Positions 1 through 6,414 of a stretch of DNA of 16,961 nt are shown here, piece by piece. The notes under the pieces are model-generated. The model did not search any database, was not told the origin of the DNA, and saw only the letters and a list, made by a program, of their open reading frames with translations. The stretch comes from an uncultured Clostridia bacterium (lineage in GTDB: Bacteria; Bacillota; Clostridia; Christensenellales; Borkfalkiaceae). Within the stretch, counting starts at the first letter, position 1. Every line of letters begins with the position of its first letter. Both the position numbers and the translations under genes were made by a program. The stretch lies in the NCBI GenBank assembly GCA_944338265.1, contig CALVLO010000011.1, positions 1 to 16,961 on the forward strand. Reading direction: 5' to 3'.

Positions 1-73
1 CCGTTGTGGGTGCACCCCGTTGCGAAGCAACGGCACGAGGCGCGGAGCGCCGAAGTATTCCCGCCGCGGGAAG
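1..73 (+). pseudogene. 3' part of a further interrupted tRNA-Arg copy, cut by window edge
   Basis: This segment matches 128-200 and is the distal half of another degenerate tRNA-Arg: T-stem GTGGG, then the hairpin insert, then ATTCCCGCCG and GGAAG. The 5' half would lie upstream of the window. It is read as part of the same array and not as a functional tRNA. Confidence 0.5.
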
Positions 74-84
74 AGAAGATAAAA

Positions 85-200
85 GCTTCCGTAGTTAAAT
101 GGATATAACAGCCCCCACCTAAGGGAGCCGTTGTGGGTGCACCCCGTTGCGAAGCAACGGCACGAGGCGCGGAGCGCCGAAGTATTCCCGCCGCGGGAAG
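85..200 (+). pseudogene. Interrupted tRNA-Arg-like copy with T-loop insert
   Basis: The first 54 nt match the intact tRNA-Arg downstream (acceptor strand GCTTCCG, D-arm GTTA/TAAC). The anticodon arm is one base longer (GCCCCCACCTAAGGGAGC), which breaks normal pairing. After T-stem GTGGG plus T, a 45-nt hairpin-rich insert (139-183) replaces three T-loop bases. The sequence then resumes as ATTCCCGCCG and ends in GGAAG, which can pair with CTTCC near the 5' end. No CCA follows. It is probably a pseudogene, though a folded tRNA-like RNA cannot be excluded. Confidence 0.55.
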
Positions 201-211
201 AGAACATAAAA

Positions 212-286
212 GCTTCCGTAGTTAAATGGATATAACAGCCCCCTCCTAAGGGGCCGTTGTGGGTTCAATTCCCGCCGGGAGTACCA
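212..286 (+). tRNA. tRNA-Arg (anticodon CCT)
   Basis: A full cloverleaf can be drawn over 75 nt. The acceptor stem is GCTTCCG with CGGGAGT (two G-U pairs). The D-stem is GTTA/TAAC and the anticodon stem GCCCC/GGGGC with loop CTCCTAA, giving anticodon CCT, which reads AGG. The T-stem is GTGGG/CCCGC with loop TTCAATT, followed by discriminator A and an encoded CCA. The gene directly follows degenerate copies of itself and is followed by a terminator. No separate promoter is visible in the repeat upstream. Confidence 0.93.
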
Positions 287-292
287 TTTTCG

Positions 293-326
293 CAGGGTAT
301 GCTAAAACGCATACCCTGTCTCTTTT
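293..326 (+). terminator. Rho-independent terminator of tRNA-Arg
   Basis: A perfect 10-bp stem CAGGGTATGC/GCATACCCTG (293-302 with 309-318) has a 6-nt loop and is followed by TCTCTTTT. It lies 7 nt after the tRNA CCA and has the right orientation to end its transcript. Confidence 0.85.
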
Positions 327-429
327 GTACTCCCGCCGGGATCGGCGAAATAACGTGACGCGATTGCGCCTACGGCGAACAATCGCTATTCCGTCGCTGC
401 GCTCCTTACAATTCCCGCCGGGAGTACCA
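327..429. repeat. Small palindromic element ending in a copy of the tRNA-Arg 3' end
   Basis: The right end (409-429) repeats 21 bp of the tRNA 3' end (266-286) exactly, including CCA. The left end starts TACTCCCGCCGGGAT (about 328-342), which is nearly the inverse of the right end, so the stretch has imperfect terminal inverted repeats. Its centre holds a hairpin, GCGATTG-CGCC (360-370), loop TAC, GGCG-AA-CAATCGC (374-386), again with a 3-nt loop. No ORF of credible length is inside. It looks like a non-autonomous repeat or a decayed insertion at the tRNA end. Confidence 0.55.
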
Positions 430-431
430 AA

Positions 432-468
432 ACCGCGCCCCTGCGAAAGAGCAGGGGCGCGGTCTTTT
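432..468 (-). terminator. Bidirectional terminator after metA
   Basis: A 13-bp perfect stem ACCGCGCCCCTGC/GCAGGGGCGCGGT (432-444 with 451-463) has loop GAAAGA. It is flanked by CTTTT on the plus strand and by TTTT on the minus-strand reading. It lies 25 bp beyond the metA stop codon and most likely ends the secG-metA operon, while also blocking read-through from the tRNA side. Confidence 0.88.
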
Positions 469-487
469 CGAGTCGATCCATAAGCGC

Positions 488-1405
488 TTACAGCGTATTT
501 TCGAATTTGTAGGGCGTCGTCTGATAGACGAAATTGAGCCAATTGTTGTAAAAAAGGTTTGCCGTGGAAGACCAATTCATATTGATCTTTTCGCCCGTTT
601 TGTCCGCAAAATAGCAGAAGGGGGGATCGATGGGCAGCCCTTTGGCTTTGTCGCGCTCGTATTCCTTTTTGAGGGTGTCGCGGTCGTATTCCATATGCCC
701 GAGGACGAAGATCTGCCGTCCGTCGAGCGCACTTATGATGGAGACGCCCGCGCGGTGGGAGGTCGCCAAGATCTTGAGGCGCTTTTCCCTGCGCACGTCC
801 GCTTCGCGCACCGTCGAGTGGCGGGAGTGGCAGACGTGAAATTCATCCGAGATGCCGCGCATCAGGGGATCGGGCGTATCGAAATGAATTTTTTTGTGGG
901 CAAATACGCCGAAGAGCTTGCGCGGGAGGGGATATTTTTTGATGCCGTAGAAGTGATAGAGCGCCGCCATCGCCCCCCAGCAGATAAAGATGGTGGAGGT
1001 GACGTTCGTCGTCGTCCAATCGAAGAGCTTTGTGAGTTCATCCCAATAGGCGACATCTTGAAACTCCATGTCCTCCACGGGGGCGCCTGTTACGATCATG
1101 CCGTCGAAGTGCTTGTTTTTGACCTTCTCAAAGGGCTGATAGAAGCGCTCGAGGTAAGCCGCCTCGGTATTTTTGGAGCGGTAGCTCTCGGTGTGGATGA
1201 GCGTGACGTTGACTTGCAGCGGCGAGTTGGAGAGAAGGCGCATGAATTGCGTCTCCGTCTCGATCTTCGTGGGCATGAGGTTGAGGATGGCGATCTCGAT
1301 GGGGCGGATATCCTGCGAAGTCGCGCGCTCGCTGTCCATCACGAAGATGCGCTCGTTGTTGAGGACGGAATAGGCGGGGATGTTTTTATCGATGACGATG
1401 GGCAT
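488..1405 (-). CDS. metA: Homoserine O-acetyltransferase (MetA family)
   Basis: The 305-residue protein matches the MetA family at full length. It transfers an acyl group from acyl-CoA to homoserine in the cytoplasm, the committed step of methionine synthesis. Visible features are the nucleophile Cys142 in FICWGAMAAL, His237 and Glu239 in LGHMEY, and Glu111 in TGAPVEDMEF. In characterised MetA proteins Glu at 111 goes with acetyl-CoA use, while Gly goes with succinyl-CoA; the acetyl call is therefore inferred from known family switches. The ATG is preceded by GAGGG about 6 nt upstream. It is the last gene of the operon, 36 bp after metY, whose enzyme uses O-acetylhomoserine, which supports the assignment. 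A strong terminator follows. Confidence 0.95.
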   Translation of the reverse strand: MPIVIDKNIPAYSVLNNERIFVMDSERATSQDIRPIEIAILNLMPTKIETETQFMRLLSNSPLQVNVTLIHTESYRSKNTEAAYLERFYQPFEKVKNKHFDGMIVTGAPVEDMEFQDVAYWDELTKLFDWTTTNVTSTIFICWGAMAALYHFYGIKKYPLPRKLFGVFAHKKIHFDTPDPLMRGISDEFHVCHSRHSTVREADVRREKRLKILATSHRAGVSIISALDGRQIFVLGHMEYDRDTLKKEYERDKAKGLPIDPPFCYFADKTGEKINMNWSSTANLFYNNWLNFVYQTTPYKFENTL

Positions 1406-1441
1406 AGCGTACCCTCACTTGTAAAAATTCTTTTGTTCGCG

Positions 1442-2719
1442 TTATACGGCTTGGAGTGCGCGGTCGAGATCGGCGATGAGGTCGTCCGCATCCTCGATCC
1501 CGACGGAGAGGCGCACCAAATTGGGCGCGATGCCCGCCTTCTGAAGCTGCTCTTCGGTGAGTTGGCGGTGCGTCGTGGAAGCGGGGTGCAGCACGCAGCT
1601 TCTTACGTCTGCGACGTGCGTCTCCTGCGTGGCGATCTGCAAGCTCTCCATAAAGCGCGCGCAGGCTTTTACGTCGCCGCGGATGCCGAAGCTCATCATG
1701 CCGCCCGTGCCCTTGGGCAGATATTTTTGCGCCAAGGCGTGGTGAGGATCGGAGGGGAGCGCCGCATAGCGCACCCACTCGATTTTGGGATGGGTTGCAA
1801 GATGCGCGGCGATCTTCTCCGCATTGCGGGAGTGGCGCTCCATCCGAAGCGCCAATGTGTCGCTCCCGAGAATGGTCAAAAAGGCGTTTTCGGGGCTCAT
1901 GATGGCGCCCGTATCCCGCATCATCTGTGCGCGGCACTTTACGCCGAAGGGGGCAGCCGTCTCTGCATATACGAGCCCGTGATAGCTCTCGTCCGGCGTG
2001 TTGAAGGCGGGGTAGCGCTTGTTTCCCTTAAAGGCAAATTTGCCGCCGTCCACGATCATGCCGCCGAGCGCCGCGGCGTGCCCGTCCATGTACTTGCTCG
2101 TCGAGTGGATCACGATATCCGCCCCCAGCGTGAGCGGGCGGCAGAGGATGGGGGTCGCGAGCGTGTTATCGACGATAAAGAGCACGCCGTGCTTTTTGCA
2201 GATGGCGGCAAGCTTACCGAAGTCCAAGACGACGATGGTCGGGTTGGAGACGGTCTCTGCAAATACGAATTTCGTCCTTTCGTCGATGAGCGGTTCGATC
2301 TTGCTTGCGGGCGCGTCGGCATCAAAGAAGCGCGCCTCGATGCCGAACTTTTTCAGCGTCGTCGAAAAGAGGTTGAAGGTGCCGCCGTAGATCTCGCCCG
2401 CGGTCACAATGTTGTCGCCCGCCTCGCACAGCGTCATCGCCGTAAGGAGAATGGCAGACATGCCCGAGGCGCAGCCGATGCCGCACACGCCGCCCTCGAG
2501 CGCGGCGACCTTTTTTTCGAGCACGTCCACGGTGGGGTTGGCGAGGCGGGAGTAAAAGAAGCCTTCCCGCTTCAGATCGAACAGATCCGCCATGACCTGC
2601 GAATTTCCGTAAAAGAAGGTCGTGCTCTGCACGATGGGGGGGATTCGGCTCTCGCCCGTCTGCGGGTCCCAGCCTGCCTGCACGCAGAGGGTATCGATCT
2701 TGCAGTTTTCGTCTTTCAT
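1442..2719 (-). CDS. metY: O-acetylhomoserine sulfhydrylase (MetY, PLP enzyme)
   Basis: This is a Cys/Met-metabolism PLP enzyme that makes homocysteine from O-acetylhomoserine and sulfide in the cytoplasm. The fold is complete: substrate/phosphate-binding SRLANPT near residue 60, IVDNTLATP with the cofactor-binding Asp near 184, and the Schiff-base Lys in HSTSKYMDGH near 209. The long MetY-type insert after it (YHGLVY, MMRDTGAIMSP) separates it from the shorter cystathionine gamma-synthases. I choose ATG at 2719 (425 aa) because AGAGGTGA sits 5 nt upstream; an in-frame GTG at 2728 would lie inside that ribosome binding site. It is 15 bp downstream of smpB and 36 bp upstream of metA, forming a two-step homocysteine branch. 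No SAM riboswitch fits in the gap. Confidence 0.94.
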   Translation of the reverse strand: MKDENCKIDTLCVQAGWDPQTGESRIPPIVQSTTFFYGNSQVMADLFDLKREGFFYSRLANPTVDVLEKKVAALEGGVCGIGCASGMSAILLTAMTLCEAGDNIVTAGEIYGGTFNLFSTTLKKFGIEARFFDADAPASKIEPLIDERTKFVFAETVSNPTIVVLDFGKLAAICKKHGVLFIVDNTLATPILCRPLTLGADIVIHSTSKYMDGHAAALGGMIVDGGKFAFKGNKRYPAFNTPDESYHGLVYAETAAPFGVKCRAQMMRDTGAIMSPENAFLTILGSDTLALRMERHSRNAEKIAAHLATHPKIEWVRYAALPSDPHHALAQKYLPKGTGGMMSFGIRGDVKACARFMESLQIATQETHVADVRSCVLHPASTTHRQLTEEQLQKAGIAPNLVRLSVGIEDADDLIADLDRALQAV

Positions 2720-2734
2720 ATCTGTCACCTCTTA

Positions 2735-3196
2735 TTATTTTTGCGTCATTTCTTTGAGTGCGCGGTCCAAGGCGCGCTTTTGATCGCGCTCGGCGAGCGC
2801 CTTTCGCTTATCGTAGGTGTGCTTGCCCTTGCACAGTGCGACTTCTGCCTTGATGAGCGCATCCTTAAAATACAGTTTGAGGGGGACGAGCGTATAGCCG
2901 CGTTCGTTTACCTTGCCTGCGATCTTATCGATCTCCTGCCGGTTGAGCAGCAGCTTTCTCTCCCGCCGCGAATCGCGCGTGGAAAATGCGCCGCTCTTAT
3001 CGTACAGGGCAATGTGCATGTTTTTGAGGAAGATCTCGCCCCCGCGCAGTTCGCAGAAGCTCTCCGCAAGGGAAGCGCGCCCTTCGCGGATGGATTTGAC
3101 TTCCGCGCCCTCGAGCACGATGCCTGCCTCATAGCGCTCCTCGATGAAGTATTCAAAGGAAGCGGATTTGTTGAGTGCGATGATTTTTTCTGCCAT
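2735..3196 (-). CDS. smpB: SsrA-binding protein SmpB
   Basis: The 153-residue protein has the SmpB layout. An N-terminal beta-barrel contains AGIVLEGAEVKSIREGRASL, a RRERKLLLNRQEI segment, and GKHTYDKR followed by a basic C-terminal helix (about 132-153) that acts in the ribosomal decoding centre. SmpB binds tmRNA and starts trans-translation to rescue stalled ribosomes. Length is normal. The ATG has only a weak purine stretch upstream, so coupling to the preceding rnr gene (24 bp away) is likely. The secG-rnr-smpB order is common in Firmicutes; RNase R also degrades mRNA during trans-translation. No tmRNA gene is seen in the window. Confidence 0.96.
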   Translation of the reverse strand: MAEKIIALNKSASFEYFIEERYEAGIVLEGAEVKSIREGRASLAESFCELRGGEIFLKNMHIALYDKSGAFSTRDSRRERKLLLNRQEIDKIAGKVNERGYTLVPLKLYFKDALIKAEVALCKGKHTYDKRKALAERDQKRALDRALKEMTQK

Positions 3197-3220
3197 AGTC
3201 AGCCAAGGTCTGCCTTTGGC

Positions 3221-5317
3221 TCAAAGAGCCCTGCATTTTTCCAAAAACAGAAAGTGGACGCGGCGGGTGCCCCAATCGACGCCCGAGACCTTCACATGCA
3301 GCCGCTCGCCGAGGTGAAAGCTGTTTTTGGTGCCGCGCAGCAAAAAGCGCGTTTCGATAAATTCATAGCTGTCGTCGGGGAGCGTCTCGAGGGGGATGAG
3401 CCCTTCCACGGTGTTGGCGAGTTCGACGAACACGCCGAAGGAAGTGACGCCCGAGATGACGGCATCGTATTCCTCTCCGATCTTATCCTGCATGTACGCC
3501 ACAGTGTAGAGGGCGTCGACGTCGCGCTCCGCCTCTGCGGCGCTCCGCTCGCGTGCGGAAGACTGCGTGGAGGCTTCCACCACAAACTTCTTGTACTTTT
3601 CCCGCGTCTTTTCGGGGGAGAGGATGCTCTCCTTGATGATGCGGTGGATGCACAGGTCGGGATAGCGGCGGATGGGGGAGGTGAAGTGGCAGTAACAATC
3701 GGACGCGAGCCCGAAGTGCCCCACATTTTCGGGAGAGTACACCGCCTTCATCATGGAGCGGAGCATCACGCGGTTGACGAGCGCGTAGAGGGGCGAGGTT
3801 TCCAGCGAACGCAGGAGATCCTGATAGTCCGCGGGGCTCACGTTTGCGGGATCGAATTTGACGTGCACGCCCGCTTCGGTCAAAAAGGTGCGGAAGTCCG
3901 CCGCCTTTTCCTCGTTCGGGCGCTCGTGCACGCGGTATACAAAGGGCATTTTTTTCTCCGTCATGATGGTCGCCACACTCTCGTTGGCGAGCACCATGAA
4001 TTGCTCGATCATTTCGTGCGAGACGGTGCGCTTATAGTCGGGGATGGAGATCTTGCCGTCTTCGTATAAGATCTTTGCCTCTTTCACGTCGAGGGCGACG
4101 CCGCCGCGGCTCTCCCGCGCGCGCTGCAAGATCTTGGTAAGTTCCACCGCCGTCTCCACAAATTCGATGAGATCGGGGTATTTTTCCCGCGTGGCGCGGT
4201 CGCCTTCGGAGATGGCGGTCACATCGGTATACGTCATGCGGTGGCGCGAGCAGATGACGGAGGGTGCCACGCTGCGTTCGAGTACCCTGCCGTGCCCGTC
4301 CACCGTCATAAAACAGGAGAGGGTGAGGCGGGGCACGCCCTCGTTGAGCGAGCAGATATCGTTGGAGAGCGCCGTGGGGAGCATGGGGATGACGCGGTCT
4401 GGAAAGTAGACGCTCGTCCCGCGGGAGAAGGCTTCCAGATCGAGCACGCTCCTCCATTTGACGTAGTGCGAAACATCGGCAATGTGCACGCCGAGGAAGT
4501 ATTTTCCCTTTTCTTTGCGGATGGAGATGGCGTCGTCGATATCGCGCGTGTCTTCGCCGTCCACGGTGATGATGAGCTCGTCTCTGAGGTCGATGCGCCC
4601 CGTAAGATCATCGAGGGGGGAGCGCTTTGCCTGTTTTTCCGCCTCGGAAAGCACCTCTTCGGGGAAGCTCTCCTTTAAGCTGTGCGAGCGAATGATGGCG
4701 CGCTCTTCCACAAAGAAGTCGCCGCCCTCGCCTAAAACTTCCACGATTTCGCCCTTGGGGGAGTTGCCCTCGAAGTTGTAGATGTTCACAACGACCTTCG
4801 TCCCGCTTGCGGCGCCCTTGCAGCGGTAGCTCGGGATAAAGACGTCGGTGGAAAATTTGCGATCATCCGGGTGGACGAAGCCGCCGCTGCGTTCACGGCG
4901 GAAGAGCCCGACGATCTGCGTGCAGCCGCGCTGCAAGACGGCGAGCACTTCGCCCTCGTCGCCCGCGCGTCCGCCCTTGCGGAAGGCGAGCACCCTGTCG
5001 CCGTGGTAGGCGCCTTTGAGGGCGCGGTGGGGGATAAAGAGATCGTCCGCGGCGGGATCGTCTGATACGAAAAAGCCAAAGCCGCGCTCGTTGCCGGAGA
5101 TGGTGCCCTCCGCCGCGCCGAATTGGCGGGCGGTCCCGTAGCGGCCGCGCAGATCGCATAAGAGTTCGCCCTCGCGGCAGAGTGCGGCGAGGATATCGCG
5201 CACACCCATGGCGGCTTTGCCTTTAAGGCGGAGTTTTTTGGCGATCTCTTCGGCGGTGAGCAGGGCAAAAGAGCCGTCTTGGATTTTTTCGAGCAGGGAT
5301 CGTGATGCGTTGTTCAT
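3221..5317 (-). CDS. rnr: Ribonuclease R (3'-5' exoribonuclease)
   Basis: RNase R degrades structured RNA processively from the 3' end. From the N-terminus I see a winged-helix-like segment (AEEIAKKLRLK), a cold-shock domain (GTISGNERGFGFFVS), a second OB domain, the RNB catalytic domain with metal-binding aspartates in DGEDTRDIDDAISI (residues about 253-266), and a C-terminal S1 domain (DAVISGVTSFGVFVELANTVEG). The S1 domain is followed by a very short tail, unlike the long basic tail of E. coli RNase R. I choose ATG at 5317 (698 aa); a TTG at 5341 would add eight residues but has no ribosome binding site. It lies between secG and smpB, and its transcript may be modulated by a hairpin upstream. 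Confidence 0.95.
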   Translation of the reverse strand: MNNASRSLLEKIQDGSFALLTAEEIAKKLRLKGKAAMGVRDILAALCREGELLCDLRGRYGTARQFGAAEGTISGNERGFGFFVSDDPAADDLFIPHRALKGAYHGDRVLAFRKGGRAGDEGEVLAVLQRGCTQIVGLFRRERSGGFVHPDDRKFSTDVFIPSYRCKGAASGTKVVVNIYNFEGNSPKGEIVEVLGEGGDFFVEERAIIRSHSLKESFPEEVLSEAEKQAKRSPLDDLTGRIDLRDELIITVDGEDTRDIDDAISIRKEKGKYFLGVHIADVSHYVKWRSVLDLEAFSRGTSVYFPDRVIPMLPTALSNDICSLNEGVPRLTLSCFMTVDGHGRVLERSVAPSVICSRHRMTYTDVTAISEGDRATREKYPDLIEFVETAVELTKILQRARESRGGVALDVKEAKILYEDGKISIPDYKRTVSHEMIEQFMVLANESVATIMTEKKMPFVYRVHERPNEEKAADFRTFLTEAGVHVKFDPANVSPADYQDLLRSLETSPLYALVNRVMLRSMMKAVYSPENVGHFGLASDCYCHFTSPIRRYPDLCIHRIIKESILSPEKTREKYKKFVVEASTQSSARERSAAEAERDVDALYTVAYMQDKIGEEYDAVISGVTSFGVFVELANTVEGLIPLETLPDDSYEFIETRFLLRGTKNSFHLGERLHVKVSGVDWGTRRVHFLFLEKCRAL

Positions 5318-5356
5318 AAGTCTGTTCTTCAAATGTCCCAAAAGTCAGATAGTAGA

Positions 5357-5385
5357 AAACGGGCTGCCGATGCGCGCCCGTTTTT
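5357..5385 (-). terminator. Terminator-like hairpin between secG and rnr
   Basis: AAAACGGGC (5357-5365) pairs with GCCCGTTTT (5377-5385) around an 11-nt loop. On the minus strand it is followed by TTTTCTACTATC, a weak U-tract; on the plus strand the run is T6. Placed in the 85-bp secG-rnr gap, it probably gives partial termination or a processing/stability site and not a full stop, because no good promoter for rnr is visible after it. Confidence 0.5.
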
Positions 5386-5402
5386 TGTGTTGTTCGATTG
5401 CT

Positions 5403-5726
5403 TCAAGCATGCGGATTGCCCCAGATCGCATCGATCTGAAGGATGAAGAAGATGATCGCGAGGACGGCGAGCACCGCAAGGCAGATGATCGTCCACATTT
5501 TGAGCTTGGACTCGAGCGAGCGGCCCTTGTTCTTGCCGTAGAAGGTCTCGCTGGAGCCGCCAAGCGCATCGATGCCCTGCGAGTTGCCGGGTTGGAGCAT
5601 GACGAGGACGATGGCTGCGAGCGCCGCAATCGCCATGAGGGCGATCAGCGTGTAGTTGATGACGTAGTAAACCGTTTCGAGCGTTTCCGAACGGAAAATG
5701 TTGCTGTCTACAACGAGTAAATTCAT
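5403..5726 (-). CDS. secG: Protein translocase subunit SecG
   Basis: The 107-residue protein has two membrane helices (about 19-44 and 76-98) joined by a Gly-rich loop with QPGNSQGIDALGGSSETFYGKNKG, the typical SecG pattern. SecG is the accessory subunit of the SecYEG channel and eases SecA-driven protein export at the cytoplasmic membrane. The ATG is preceded by AAGGA with a 7-nt gap. The N-terminus is somewhat longer than usual (about 17 residues before the first helix), but the ribosome binding site supports it. It is the first gene of the operon that continues into rnr, smpB, metY and metA. The promoter at 5759-5787 gives a leader of about 25 nt. Confidence 0.93.
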   Translation of the reverse strand: MNLLVVDSNIFRSETLETVYYVINYTLIALMAIAALAAIVLVMLQPGNSQGIDALGGSSETFYGKNKGRSLESKLKMWTIICLAVLAVLAIIFFILQIDAIWGNPHA

Positions 5727-5758
5727 GTTCGTTCCTTATTTTGTTGAAGTCGAAAAAC

Positions 5759-5787
5759 AGTATACCATATCCGCCCGCAAAACACAA
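5759..5787 (-). promoter_or_regulatory. Sigma-A-type promoter of the secG operon
   Basis: On the minus strand the sequence reads TTGTGT (5787-5782), a 17-bp spacer, then TATACT (5764-5759). The predicted start is near 5752, giving a short leader that contains the AAGGA of secG. It is the only good promoter found upstream of the five-gene minus-strand operon. The rest of the 181-bp divergent gap to aroK shows nothing else recognisable apart from the aroK promoter. Confidence 0.7.
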
Positions 5788-5871
5788 CTTATTTTGCCGT
5801 GTTTTGCAAAAAACTTTTGCCGCCGCGCTGTAAAAAATTGTTATATGCGGGATAGAATTGGGTATCTGCCA

Positions 5872-5900
5872 TTGACATCCGCGCGGAAATACGCTATAAT
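5872..5900 (+). promoter_or_regulatory. Near-perfect sigma-A promoter of the aroK-folA operon
   Basis: TTGACA (5872-5877), a 17-bp spacer and TATAAT (5895-5900) are full consensus. The usual start point 7 nt after the -10 box falls at about 5907-5908, which is the ATG of the kinase gene. The transcript would have no 5' leader or only one base. Confidence 0.88.
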
Positions 5901-5907
5901 AAAACGC

Positions 5908-6414
5908 ATGGAGGATCTCATTCTCATCGGCATGCCTTCTTCGGGAAAAAGTACGGCAGGCGTGCTGCTCGCAAAGCGCATCGGGTACGGGTTTATTGAT
6001 ACCGACCTTATCATACAGGGTGAACAGGGGGCGCTCCTTTCCGAGATCATCGAACGGGAGGGGGCAGAGGGCTTTCTCGCCATTGAGGAGCGTGTGAACG
6101 CGGGGATCGCAGCCATGCGCTGCGTCATTGCCACGGGCGGGAGCGTGTGCTACCTGCCGCGGGCGATGGAGCATCTGAAAAAGCTCGGCACCGTCATCTA
6201 TCTCGAACTCAGTCAAGAGGAGGTCGCGCGCAGGATCCCCAGCCTTGAAAGGCGGGGCGTCGTGATGCGCGGCACTGTAAACACGTTGGAGGCGCTCTAT
6301 CGTGAGCGCGTCCCGCTCTATGAGCGGTATGCCGACGTCACCGTGCACTGCGACGGGCAGACCATCGATGAGACCGTGGCGGCGATCGCCGCCGCGGCAG
6401 GATTTCAAATATGA
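5908..6414 (+). CDS. aroK: AroK-family shikimate kinase-like protein
   Basis: The 168-residue P-loop kinase has Walker A GMPSSGKST (8-16), IDTD with Asp33 at the substrate site, ATGGS at the second glycine motif, and the family's RERVPLYERYADV near the end. Shikimate kinase phosphorylates shikimate with ATP in aromatic amino acid synthesis. The usual FRxxE arginine that binds shikimate is Leu here (FLAIE), and GGG is GGS, so the substrate is less certain than the kinase fold. The ATG at 5908 is chosen because the first strand (DLILIG) must precede the P-loop and upstream in-frame ATGs lie before or within the promoter. No ribosome binding site precedes it. It overlaps the next gene by 4 bp (ATGA). 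Confidence 0.8.
   Translation: MEDLILIGMPSSGKSTAGVLLAKRIGYGFIDTDLIIQGEQGALLSEIIEREGAEGFLAIEERVNAGIAAMRCVIATGGSVCYLPRAMEHLKKLGTVIYLELSQEEVARRIPSLERRGVVMRGTVNTLEALYRERVPLYERYADVTVHCDGQTIDETVAAIAAAAGFQI

Larger units (their letters stand above)
1..253 (+). repeat. Tandem 127-bp repeat derived from tRNA-Arg
   Basis: Two units, 1-127 and 128-253, are nearly identical; visible differences are a G/C change in the stretch before the tRNA-like start and changes in the anticodon stem. A third partial unit is the 3' half of the intact tRNA from 254. Each unit carries three tight hairpins with 3-nt loops: in unit one CCGTTGC/GCAACGG (17-33), GGCGC/GCGCC (39-51) and TTCCCG/CGGGAA (58-72). These are followed by a degenerate 5' half of tRNA-Arg. 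The window opens inside a unit, so the array probably continues upstream. Nothing coding is seen here. Confidence 0.85.

Noticed and set aside
1..253. CRISPR array
   Set aside because: Repeats are 127 bp, directly tandem and tRNA-derived, with no unique spacers and no cas genes nearby.
266..429. A present-day integrated element between att sites
   Set aside because: The 21-bp repeats are real but only about 120 bp lie between them and no integrase or cargo is present in the window.
246..575. 109-residue minus-strand ORF over the tRNA and repeat region
   Set aside because: It covers the antisense of tRNA-Arg, two terminators and the 3' end of metA, so it is not a gene.
2720..2734. SAM riboswitch or T-box before metY
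   Set aside because: Only 15 bp separate smpB and metY, too short for either element.
695..4069. 1124-residue plus-strand ORF
   Set aside because: It lies wholly opposite metA, metY, smpB and rnr, which have clear motifs. Its translation is low-complexity Arg/His/Asp/Gly-rich and has no recognisable domain.
5329..6408. 359-residue minus-strand ORF across secG and aroK
   Set aside because: It overlaps secG in another frame and runs antisense to aroK through the divergent promoter region; no domain is recognisable.
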